From the NCBI GenBank assembly GCA_019120525.1, contig DWUW01000312.1:1-6043 (forward strand): DNA of 6,043 bases, given 5' to 3'. The position numbers were made by a program, and so were the translations under genes. The DNA comes from Candidatus Eisenbergiella stercorigallinarum. GTDB lineage: Bacteria > Bacillota > Clostridia > Lachnospirales > Lachnospiraceae. Shown piece after piece: positions 1-6,043 of the stretch. Position 1 is the first letter of the stretch, and every line of letters starts with the position of its first letter. Below the pieces are notes generated by a model. It did no database searches. It saw only the letters and a list, made by a program, of their open reading frames with translations, and had not been told where the DNA came from.

Positions 1-2
1 TC

Positions 3-719
3 GAGGTAAGACATATGTATGAGGATTTCAATTTTATTACGGACGACGGTTCCTGGCTCCACTTTGAATTTGAGAGCGATGCGCTGACGCTTGACGACCT
101 GAAACGCTTTCGGGAATATGAAGCAGCCATCAGCCGTACCTATAAGGTTCCGGTGACTACTTATGTTTTATGCAGTTCAGACAGCAAAAACATAAAAACC
201 TCATTTCGGGAAGGCATCAACACCTACCGGGTAAAGCTCATCCGCCTGAAAAGAAAGAGCGCCGATCTTGTATTCCGGCGTATTCAGAAAAAACAGAACA
301 AAGGAGAGGCTCTTACAAAATCTGATCTGCTCCCGGTTCTTCTCACTCCGCTGATGTCCGGAAAGCTTTCCCTTCCAGAACGTTTTCTGAAGGGCTTCCA
401 GATATTAAAAGCGGCTGAAGCAGACCTGGAAAGAGAAACGCTGATGCAGCTGCAGTCTCTGCTGTATGTTTTCGCAGGAAAATTTCTGGACAGAAATGAT
501 CTGGAAAAGGTAAAGGAGGTAATATCCATGACAATTCTTGGAGAACTGCTGATGAATGACGGTATTAAAAAGGGTATCAAAGAAGGCATTGAACAGGGAG
601 AACAGAAGGTAAACCGCCTGATCCAGCTTCTGATTGAAAATTCCCGTTCGGATGAAATTTCCAGAGCCGTGACGGACAGGCAGTTTCAGGAACAGCTCTT
701 TAAGGAATTTTCCCTGTAG
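3..719 (+). CDS. Rpn-family (PD-(D/E)XK) putative recombination-promoting nuclease, 5' end probably outside window
   Basis: Probable member of the Rpn/transposase_31-like PD-(D/E)XK nuclease group, which in E. coli promotes RecA-independent recombination; here the role is inferred from sequence pattern only. Numbering from the ATG at 15 gives 234 residues. D4, E18 and E20 lie in a D-x13-E-x-(Q/K)-like active-site pattern (HFEFES), with Glu where Gln or Lys is usual. A conserved-looking block follows at about 30-52 (KRFREYEAA...VPVTTYVLCS). The C-terminus has the typical glycine-spaced tail (about 183-196, DGIKKGIKEGIEQGE) and a helical end (about 200-234). The frame stays open to the window edge (GAG GTA AGA CAT before the ATG). 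D4 would sit almost at the N-terminus, so the first part of the fold is probably encoded upstream. Against this, a GAGG at 3-6 lies 8 nt before the ATG at 15 and could be a ribosome binding site, making that ATG a real start. The gene converges on the Nudix gene and ends just before a strong hairpin terminator. Family assignment is fairly secure; activity is uncertain. Confidence 0.75.
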   Translation, partial: EVRHMYEDFNFITDDGSWLHFEFESDALTLDDLKRFREYEAAISRTYKVPVTTYVLCSSDSKNIKTSFREGINTYRVKLIRLKRKSADLVFRRIQKKQNKGEALTKSDLLPVLLTPLMSGKLSLPERFLKGFQILKAAEADLERETLMQLQSLLYVFAGKFLDRNDLEKVKEVISMTILGELLMNDGIKKGIKEGIEQGEQKVNRLIQLLIENSRSDEISRAVTDRQFQEQLFKEFSL

Positions 720-735
720 CCTGCAGATTATTTCA

Positions 736-769
736 AAAATTGGGAAAGCGCGGCCGCTTTCCCAATTTT
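736..769. terminator. Bidirectional rho-independent terminator between convergent genes
   Basis: A perfect 15-bp inverted repeat (736-750 with 755-769) closes a 4-nt CGGC loop. The core is GGGAAAGCG/CGCTTTCCC, flanked by an A-run on the left and a T-run on the right, so a U-tract exists for transcripts from either strand. It lies 16 nt after the stop of the + strand Rpn-like gene. Its right arm reaches into the TAA stop (768-770) of the - strand Nudix gene, so that gene's last codon is part of the stem. It should end transcription of both genes. Confidence 0.9.
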
Positions 770-1217
770 ATCTGTACTGTATTTCCAGTAACTGCCCTTC
801 GGATACTCTTGCATAACATTCCGAGTAATTTCCGAAAAACATTTTCATGTATTTGTCCATATTCGGGGCGAGCTTCATCCGGGGAAGTTCTTTGGGATCC
901 ACCCAGAAAACCTTTCCTTCTCTGGTTTCATTCACACAGCTTCCCTCATAATCGGACGTTTTGTAAAAGTAGGTAAAATATTTATCTCCATTGATATCGT
1001 CCCAGTAGATAAAGCCGCAGGATTTCAGATTTCTGATCTCATATCCTGTTTCCTCTCTGATTTCACGCACCGCGCTGTCATAGATGCTTTCTCCATTTTC
1101 CACATGGCCTCCCGGAAAAGCAATTCCCGGATAGGAAAGAATCCTTTCCTGAACCAGTACTTTACCGCTTTCTCTGTCCTGAATCATGACCATGTTTGTG
1201 AGCGTAAACTGTGCCAT
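768..1217 (-). CDS. Nudix hydrolase, MutT/MutX-like (possible 8-oxo-dGTP diphosphatase)
   Basis: A 149-residue protein of the Nudix superfamily, which hydrolyses nucleoside diphosphates linked to another moiety. A complete Nudix box GX5EX7REUXEEXGU runs from G37 to Y59 (G37, E43, R51, E52, E55, E56, G58), with the metal-binding glutamates intact and Tyr as the final hydrophobic residue. The preceding PGIAFPGGHVENGES and the later EGKVFWVDPKELPRMKLAPNM (about 100-120) resemble streptococcal MutX-type and related 8-oxo-dGTP diphosphatases, but substrate cannot be fixed from sequence. Length is normal for a single-domain Nudix enzyme. The start chosen is the ATG at 1217, which has an AAGGAG 6 nt upstream. 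The frame is open for a further 35 codons to a TTG at 1322, but that start has no good ribosome binding site and the extra residues do not look like the fold. The gene lies 131 nt after gyrA in the same direction; no convincing terminator or promoter was seen between them. It is clearly more AT-rich than gyrA. Confidence 0.92.
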   Translation of the reverse strand: MAQFTLTNMVMIQDRESGKVLVQERILSYPGIAFPGGHVENGESIYDSAVREIREETGYEIRNLKSCGFIYWDDINGDKYFTYFYKTSDYEGSCVNETREGKVFWVDPKELPRMKLAPNMDKYMKMFFGNYSECYARVSEGQLLEIQYR

Positions 1218-1222
1218 GAAAA

Positions 1223-1229
1223 TCTCCTT
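1223..1229 (-). promoter_or_regulatory. Ribosome binding site fixing the Nudix start
   Basis: On the - strand AAGGAGA is followed about 5-6 nt later by the ATG at 1217. This strong Shine-Dalgarno match decides for the 149-residue protein and against the longer in-frame version beginning with TTG at 1322. Confidence 0.85.
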
Positions 1230-1348
1230 TTTCTGTTCCCGGAAATCTGTCCATCCATTTCTGTCGGAAAGAGACAGACTTTTTATCATCTGCCTCTTTC
1301 TTTCCAATCCGGGTATTTTCAATCCCTTAATATCTTTTAATCCGGATT

Positions 1349-3949
1349 TTATTCGTCTTCCTCCCCGGAATCCTCATCCGTCTGTCCGGCCTCGGAAAGC
1401 CCTTCCTCGATCAGTTCCTCTTCGGTCAGCTCATCGCCGTCCGTTTCTTCTGGCCCGATCTCTTCCATCGCGTCCTCCGGCTGCTCGAATTCCCGGCTTC
1501 CGTCGGATACCTTTTCCCTGACCTTGGCGATCTGGGCGACCTTCACGCCCTCGTCCAGATTGATCAGCTTCACGCCGGAGGTGATGCGTCCCAGAATGGA
1601 GATGTCCTCCGCACGCAGCTGGATGATCACGCCTTCAGTGGTGATGAGCATGATCTCATGCTCGTCGTTGACCGCCTTGACGCCGACCACATAGCCGGTC
1701 TTATCGGTGATCTTATAGCACTTGACGCCCTTTCCGCCGCGCTTCTGGACGGTAAATTCATTCAGGCCGGTGCGCTTGCCCATGCCGTTTTCCGACACGA
1801 TCAGCAGGCGTTCGCCCTGGCTGTCCAACTGCATGCCGATGATCTCGTCCCCGTCGTCCAGGTTCATGCCGATCACACCCATGGAGGAGCGTCCGGTCGC
1901 TCGCACGTCCGTTTCCTTAAAGCGGATGCACATGCCGTGCTTCGTCACCAGGAAAATCTCCGTATCCGCGTCGGTGATCTTCACCTCGATCAGCTCGTCG
2001 TCATCCCGGAGAACGATGGCGGCAAGACCGTTCTTTCTCACATTGCTGTATTCCACAACGGGCGTCTTCTTCACGATGCCGTTTCGGGTCACCATGAACA
2101 GATTCTTGTTGTCCTCATAGTCCTTCACCGGAATGATGGCCGAGATCTTCTCTCCCGGTGAGAGCTGCAGCAGGTTGATGATGGCGGTTCCTCTTGCCGT
2201 CCTTCCCGCCTCCGGGATCTCATAGGCCTTCAGGCGGTACACCCTTCCGTAATTGGTAAAGAACATCACATAGTGATGGGTGGTGGTCATCAGCAGATCG
2301 GCGATAAAATCGTCCTCAATGGTCTGCATGCCCTTGATTCCCTTGCCGCCGCGGTTTTGGGCCTTGAAATTGTCCACGGTCATCCGTTTGATATATCCGA
2401 GGTTCGTCATGGCGATGACGGTGTTCTGCCTGGGAACCATATCCTCCATGCTGATATCCACTTCGTCATAGCCGATCTTGCTTCTTCTGTCGTCGCCGTA
2501 TTTGATGGCGATGATGGAAATCTCCTCCCGGATCACGCCGAGCAGCAGCTTTTCATCTGCGAGGATTGCTTTTAATTCCGCGATCTTCGCGAGCAGCTCC
2601 TTATGCTCGTTTTCCAGCTTCTCTCTTTCCAGTCCGGTCAGAGCCCGCAGTCTCATGTCGACGATGGCCTGCGCCTGCGCGTCGGAAAGCTCGAAGCGGT
2701 TCATCAGGCTTTCCTTGGCGATCTGCGTGGTACGGCTGGAGCGGATGATGTGGATCACCTCGTCGATGTTGTCCAGGGCGATCAGCAGTCCCTGTAAAAT
2801 GTGATCCCTTTCCTCCGCCTTGTTGAGATCGTATTTCGTCCTTCTGGTGACCACGTCTTCCTGATGCTTCAGGTAGAGCTTGAGCATATCCAGAAGGTTC
2901 AGAATCTTTGGTTCGTTATTGACAAGCGCCAGCATGATGACGCCGAAGGTGTCCTGCATCTGGGTGTGCTTGTACAGACGGTTCAGCACCACGTTGGCAT
3001 TGGCGTCGCGCCGAAGCTCGATCACCACGCGGGTCCCCTCTCTGTTGGATTCGTCCCGCAGATCCGTGATGCCGTCTATTTTTTTCTCCTTATGGAGCTC
3101 TGCTATCTTTTCGATCAGACGGGCCTTGTTCACCATATACGGAAGCTCCGTCACGATGATCTGGCTCTTTCCGTTGGGAAGGGTCTCGATATTGGTCACC
3201 GCCCTCACCCGGATCTTGCCCCTGCCGGTCCGATAGGCCTGTTCGCAGCCTCTGGTCCCCAGGATCAGTCCGCCGGTGGGAAAATCGGGCGCCTTTACCA
3301 GAGAAAGCACTTCCTCGATATCCGTATCCCGGTCCTCGTTCACCCGGTTATCGATGATCTTCACTACGGCGCTTATCACCTCGCGCAGATTGTGCGGAGG
3401 GATATTGGTGGCCATTCCCACCGCGATGCCGCTGGTGCCGTTCACCAGAAGATTGGGATACCGCGCGGGCAGGACCACCGGCTCTTTTTCCGTTTCATCG
3501 AAGTTCGGAGTGAAATCCACGGTATCCTTGTTGATATCCGCGAGCATCTCCATGGAGATCTTCGACAGCCTGGCCTCGGTATAACGCATGGCCGCGGCGC
3601 CATCCCCGTCCTCGGAGCCGAAGTTTCCGTGGCCGTCCACCAGGGGATAACGGGTGGACCATTCCTGCGCCATATTGACCAACGCCCCGTAAATGGAGCT
3701 GTCTCCGTGGGGATGGTATTTACCCATGGTATCGCCGACGATACGGGCGCATTTTCTGTGCGGCTTGTCCGGACCGTTGTTCAGCTCGATCATGGAGTAA
3801 AGCACGCGCCTCTGCACGGGCTTCAGTCCGTCTCTCACATCCGGAAGGGCCCTGGCTGCGATGACGCTCATGGCGTAGTCGATGTAGGAGGTTTCCATGG
3901 TCTCCTTTAAGTCCACGTCATGAATTTTATCAAAAATATTATCTTCCAT
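1349..3949 (-). CDS. gyrA: DNA gyrase subunit A
   Basis: The 866-residue breakage-reunion subunit of DNA gyrase (type IIA topoisomerase, A2B2 with GyrB). The N-terminal winged-helix/tower part carries YAMSVIAARALPDVRDGLKPVQRR (about 25-48), the quinolone region HPHGDSSIYG (79-88), catalytic R122-Y123 in AAAMRYTEA, and the DNA-bending Ile at 175 in SGIAVGMATNIPPHN. A coiled-coil region lies at about 360-490, and the C-terminal DNA-wrapping pinwheel at about 503-812. The GyrA-box is QNRGGKG at 531-537, with a second similar QKRGGKG at 735-741; together with the gyrB neighbour this supports GyrA rather than ParC. Residues 815-866 form an acidic tail (25 Asp/Glu, one Arg). S84 matches E. coli Ser83, but G88 stands where E. 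coli has Asp87. The ATG at 3949 is chosen for AAGGAG at 3955-3960, 5 nt upstream. It follows gyrB by 53 nt, almost certainly in one operon. Confidence 0.98.
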   Translation of the reverse strand: MEDNIFDKIHDVDLKETMETSYIDYAMSVIAARALPDVRDGLKPVQRRVLYSMIELNNGPDKPHRKCARIVGDTMGKYHPHGDSSIYGALVNMAQEWSTRYPLVDGHGNFGSEDGDGAAAMRYTEARLSKISMEMLADINKDTVDFTPNFDETEKEPVVLPARYPNLLVNGTSGIAVGMATNIPPHNLREVISAVVKIIDNRVNEDRDTDIEEVLSLVKAPDFPTGGLILGTRGCEQAYRTGRGKIRVRAVTNIETLPNGKSQIIVTELPYMVNKARLIEKIAELHKEKKIDGITDLRDESNREGTRVVIELRRDANANVVLNRLYKHTQMQDTFGVIMLALVNNEPKILNLLDMLKLYLKHQEDVVTRRTKYDLNKAEERDHILQGLLIALDNIDEVIHIIRSSRTTQIAKESLMNRFELSDAQAQAIVDMRLRALTGLEREKLENEHKELLAKIAELKAILADEKLLLGVIREEISIIAIKYGDDRRSKIGYDEVDISMEDMVPRQNTVIAMTNLGYIKRMTVDNFKAQNRGGKGIKGMQTIEDDFIADLLMTTTHHYVMFFTNYGRVYRLKAYEIPEAGRTARGTAIINLLQLSPGEKISAIIPVKDYEDNKNLFMVTRNGIVKKTPVVEYSNVRKNGLAAIVLRDDDELIEVKITDADTEIFLVTKHGMCIRFKETDVRATGRSSMGVIGMNLDDGDEIIGMQLDSQGERLLIVSENGMGKRTGLNEFTVQKRGGKGVKCYKITDKTGYVVGVKAVNDEHEIMLITTEGVIIQLRAEDISILGRITSGVKLINLDEGVKVAQIAKVREKVSDGSREFEQPEDAMEEIGPEETDGDELTEEELIEEGLSEAGQTDEDSGEEDE

Positions 3950-3963
3950 GTCCGCTCCTTCTC

Positions 3964-4003
3964 AGGCGCCCGGACAGTCCTTTTCTTCGGACCGCCGCCG
4001 CCT
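3964..4003 (-). other. Imperfect hairpin in the gyrB-gyrA spacer
   Basis: Pairing 3964-3968 with 3999-4003, 3971-3973 with 3995-3997, and 3975-3980 with 3989-3994 gives about 14 base pairs around an 8-nt loop, with a small internal loop and a one-base bulge. One pair is G-U in the - strand transcript but A-C in a + strand one, so the structure favours the gyr mRNA. It starts in the last base of the gyrB TGA stop and ends 3 nt before the gyrA ribosome binding site. No U-tract follows, so it is not a normal terminator. A role in mRNA stability or in gyrA translation is inference. Confidence 0.45.
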
Positions 4004-5952
4004 CAGATATCAAGATTTTTTACAAACCTGGCATTTTCCTCGATAAATTCCCTTCTCGGCTCCACCTTGTCGCCCATCAGGGTGGTAAAGGTCAGATCCA
4101 CCTCGGATTCCGTCTCCTCGTCCATGTTGACGCGAAGCAGGATCCTCTTTTCCGGATCCATGGTGGTTTCCCAGAGCTGCTGGGCGTCCATCTCTCCCAG
4201 TCCCTTATAGCGCTGGATCTTATTGTTCTGATCCCTCCCCACTTCCTTCAGGATCTGATCCAGCTCCTCGTCGCTGTAGGCGTACCACACGTTTTTATTC
4301 TTTTCCAGCTTGTAAAGCGGCGGCTGCGCCAGGTACACATAGCCCTGCTTGATCAGCTCCGGCATGAACCGGTAAATGAAGGTCAGAAGCAGAGTGGCGA
4401 TATGCGCCCCGTCCACATCCGCATCCGTCATCAGGATGATCTTGTGATAACGGAGCTTGCTGATATCAAAATCCTCGTGGATCCCCGTGCCGAAGGCCGT
4501 GATCATGGCCTTGATCTCCGCATTGGCGTATACCTTGTCAAGCCTTGCCTTCTCCACGTTCAGGATCTTTCCGCGCAGGGGAAGGATCGCCTGCGTGGCG
4601 CGGCTTCTCGCCTTTTTGGCGGAGCCGCCTGCGGAGTCTCCCTCCACGATGTAGATCTCACAGTTTTTCGGATCCTTATCCGAGCAGTCCGCCAGCTTTC
4701 CGGGAAGGGACATGCCCTCCAGGGCCGTTTTTCTTCTGGTCAGTTCCCTGGCCTTTCTGGCCGCCTCTCTCGCCCGCTGCGCCAGGATGGATTTCTCACA
4801 GATGGTCTTCGCGACGGACGGATTCTGCTCCAGATAGTAGGTGAGCTGCTCGCTCACCACGCTGTCCACCGCGCTCCTCGCTTCGGAATTTCCCAGCTTC
4901 TGCTTGGTCTGCCCTTCAAACTGAGGATCCTCGATCTTCACGCTGATGATGGCGGTCATTCCCTCCCGGATGTCCTCTCCGGAAAGATTGGCCTCGCTGT
5001 CCTTCAAAAGCTTGTTGTTTCTGGCATAATCGTTAAACGTTTTGGTGACGGCGTTGCGGAAGCCCACCAGATGGGTTCCGCCCTCCGGCGTGTTGATGTT
5101 GTTGACGAAGCTGTACACGCTTTCCGTATAGGAATCGTTGTGCTGCAGGGCGACCTCCACGAAAACGTTGTTCTTCTCTCCCTCAAAATACAGGATATCG
5201 TCATAAAGCGCCGTCTTGCTCCGGTTCAGATAGCTGACAAACTCCCGGATCCCGCCCTCGTAGTGGAAGGTTTTTTCCCTGGGTTCCTCTTCTCTGGTAT
5301 CCCGGAGGATGATCTTTAAGCCCTTCGTCAGAAAGGCCATTTCCCTAAGGCGCTGCTTTAGAATATCAAAATCATAGACCGTGGTTTCCTGGAAAATGGT
5401 CGCGTCCGGCTTGAAGGTGACCCTGCTTCCCGTCTTTTCCGGCGGGCATTCGCCCACCACCTTCAGAGGGTACATGGTCTTTCCCCGTTCATAGCGCTGT
5501 CTGTATACCTTTCCCTCGGAGCAGATGTCCACCTCAAGCCAGTCGGAAAGGGCGTTTACCACGGAAGCTCCCACGCCGTGCAGGCCGCCGGAAACCTTAT
5601 AGCCCCCGCCGCCGAATTTTCCGCCCGCATGCAGGATGGTAAAGACCACCTCTACGGCAGGGATACCGGCTTTATGGTTGATCCCCACGGGAATTCCCCG
5701 TCCGTTGTCCGTCACGGTAACGGAATTGTCCGGATTGATGACCACCTCGATGGTATCGCAGTAGCCGGCCAGCGCCTCGTCCACCGCGTTGTCCACGATC
5801 TCATAGACCAGGTGATGAAGACCTCTGCTGGAGGTCGATCCGATATACATGCCAGGCCGTTTCCTCACTGCCTCCAGACCTTCCAGGATCTGGATCTGGT
5901 CCGCGCCGTATTCGCCGTGGCTCTCTGTATTTTCAGCGTCAAATGTATTCAT
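4003..5952 (-). CDS. gyrB: DNA gyrase subunit B
   Basis: The 649-residue ATPase/Toprim subunit of DNA gyrase. The GHKL ATPase domain shows the catalytic base E51 and D54-N55 (EIVDNAVDEA), D82-NGRGIP, the GGLHGVGASVVNALS lid segment (122-136), and the QTK loop at 348-350 whose K350 contacts the ATP phosphate. The Toprim domain has EGDSAGG (437-443), PLRGK (458-462) and DADVDG (510-515), the acidic residues binding Mg2+. The C-terminal QRYKGLGEMDAQQLWETTMDP block (580-600) is complete. Length fits Gram-positive GyrB; the E. coli-type C-terminal insert is absent. R460 replaces E. coli Lys447, which is normal in Gram-positives, and D439 (E. coli Asp426) is unchanged. The start is the ATG at 5952 with GGAGG 5 nt upstream; longer in-frame starts (ATG at 5973 and 5964, TTG at 6012) lack such a site. 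gyrA follows after 53 nt. By the usual Bacillota order, recF would be expected beyond the right edge, but it is not visible here. Confidence 0.98.
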   Translation of the reverse strand: MNTFDAENTESHGEYGADQIQILEGLEAVRKRPGMYIGSTSSRGLHHLVYEIVDNAVDEALAGYCDTIEVVINPDNSVTVTDNGRGIPVGINHKAGIPAVEVVFTILHAGGKFGGGGYKVSGGLHGVGASVVNALSDWLEVDICSEGKVYRQRYERGKTMYPLKVVGECPPEKTGSRVTFKPDATIFQETTVYDFDILKQRLREMAFLTKGLKIILRDTREEEPREKTFHYEGGIREFVSYLNRSKTALYDDILYFEGEKNNVFVEVALQHNDSYTESVYSFVNNINTPEGGTHLVGFRNAVTKTFNDYARNNKLLKDSEANLSGEDIREGMTAIISVKIEDPQFEGQTKQKLGNSEARSAVDSVVSEQLTYYLEQNPSVAKTICEKSILAQRAREAARKARELTRRKTALEGMSLPGKLADCSDKDPKNCEIYIVEGDSAGGSAKKARSRATQAILPLRGKILNVEKARLDKVYANAEIKAMITAFGTGIHEDFDISKLRYHKIILMTDADVDGAHIATLLLTFIYRFMPELIKQGYVYLAQPPLYKLEKNKNVWYAYSDEELDQILKEVGRDQNNKIQRYKGLGEMDAQQLWETTMDPEKRILLRVNMDEETESEVDLTFTTLMGDKVEPRREFIEENARFVKNLDI

Positions 5953-5957
5953 GGCTT

Positions 5958-5962
5958 CCTCC
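5958..5962 (-). promoter_or_regulatory. Ribosome binding site fixing the gyrB start
   Basis: GGAGG on the - strand is followed by a 5-nt spacer and the ATG at 5952. The in-frame ATGs at 5964 and 5973 and the TTG at 6012 have no comparable site, so GyrB is called as 649 rather than up to 669 residues. Confidence 0.85.
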
Positions 5963-6013
5963 ATTTCCGTCATTCGGGGAAAACAACTAAAAAATCCGTC
6001 ACAGAAAGACAAC

Positions 6014-6042
6014 CCAAAGAGAAATCAACTCTTTTTCTTTGG
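6014..6042 (-). other. Weak dyad in the gyrB leader at the window edge
   Basis: A 7-bp inverted repeat, CCAAAGA (6014-6020) with TCTTTGG (6036-6042), encloses 15 nt; an alternative pairing uses AAAGAG (6016-6021) with CTCTTT (6029-6034). On the - strand it precedes gyrB by about 60 nt and is followed by GTTGTCTTTC, only a poor U-tract. It could be a weak terminator of an upstream gene or chance. I see no good -35/-10 pair in 5953-6043. Confidence 0.25.
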
Positions 6043-6043
6043 C

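Noticed and set aside
284..589. Open frame of 101 codons on the - strand inside the Rpn-like gene
   Set aside because: Serine/phenylalanine-rich shadow of the + strand gene with no ribosome binding site or motif noticed.
1260..1278. Small inverted repeat TCTGTC/GACAGA with a T-run on the + strand side
   Set aside because: Only 6 bp with a 7-nt loop; the T-run is in the + direction where no gene ends, so it does not act as a gyrA terminator.
1218..1322. 35-codon in-frame extension of the Nudix gene
   Set aside because: It would need a TTG start without a proper ribosome binding site, the sequence is not like the fold, and the ATG at 1217 has an excellent AAGGAG.
1308..1348. AATCCGG ... CCGGATT pairing after the gyrA stop as a terminator
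   Set aside because: Seven base pairs with a loop of nearly 30 nt and no U-tract following on the - strand; too weak to call.
2801..3910. Open frame of 369 codons on the + strand opposite gyrA
   Set aside because: It lies wholly antisense to an unmistakable gyrA, its residues are rich in His, Gly, Val and Asp as expected from reversed GC-rich codons, and it shows no known domain.
4402..5319. Open frame of 305 codons on the + strand opposite gyrB
   Set aside because: It is antisense to the conserved ATPase and Toprim coding sequence, with the same shadow composition and no recognisable motif.
1..6043. CRISPR arrays, tRNA or rRNA genes, insertion-sequence ends, toxin-antitoxin pairs
   Set aside because: No repeat-spacer pattern, no cloverleaf or rRNA-like sequence, no transposase ends or target duplications were seen; almost all sequence is explained by four coding genes.

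Overview
This looks like ordinary chromosome from a Gram-positive Clostridia-type bacterium, most likely a Lachnospiraceae relative. The reasons are a gyrB-gyrA gene pair, a GyrB of about 650 residues without the large insert found in E. coli GyrB, strong AAGGAG/GGAGG ribosome binding sites, GyrA wording typical of gut Clostridia (inference from remembered family sequences), and an Rpn-type PD-(D/E)XK gene of a kind often multiplied in those genomes. No genus can be named from the window alone.

Layout, left to right. At the left edge, on the + strand, is the end of an Rpn-family putative nuclease/transposase-like gene whose reading frame is open at the window edge (about 3-719). A 15-bp perfect hairpin at 736-769 follows and can serve as a bidirectional terminator. 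Everything else is on the - strand. Reading right to left these genes are gyrB (5952-4003), gyrA (3949-1349) and a small MutT-like Nudix hydrolase (1217-768), which converges on the Rpn gene at the shared terminator. The gyrB-gyrA gap is 53 nt and contains a stable-looking hairpin. The gyrA-Nudix gap is 131 nt with no convincing terminator or promoter, so read-through from the gyrase operon into the Nudix gene is possible. The last 91 nt of the window are the gyrB leader, with a weak dyad at the edge.

How the genes work together. GyrB (ATPase plus Toprim) and GyrA (breakage-reunion plus DNA-wrapping domain) form the A2B2 DNA gyrase that introduces negative supercoils. The Nudix protein probably cleans oxidised or otherwise unwanted nucleotides, so it shares a broad DNA-maintenance theme with gyrase, but a functional link is only inferred. 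The Rpn-like gene is an independent accessory gene. Sampled base composition drops from about 60% GC in gyrA to about 40% GC in the Nudix gene, which suggests that the core operon ends at gyrA and more variable DNA begins there.

I found no convincing undescribed system. The points most worth checking are the glycine in the GyrA quinolone region, the gyrB-gyrA spacer hairpin, the Glu-for-Gln active-site variant in the Rpn-like protein, and the possible gyrA-Nudix read-through.
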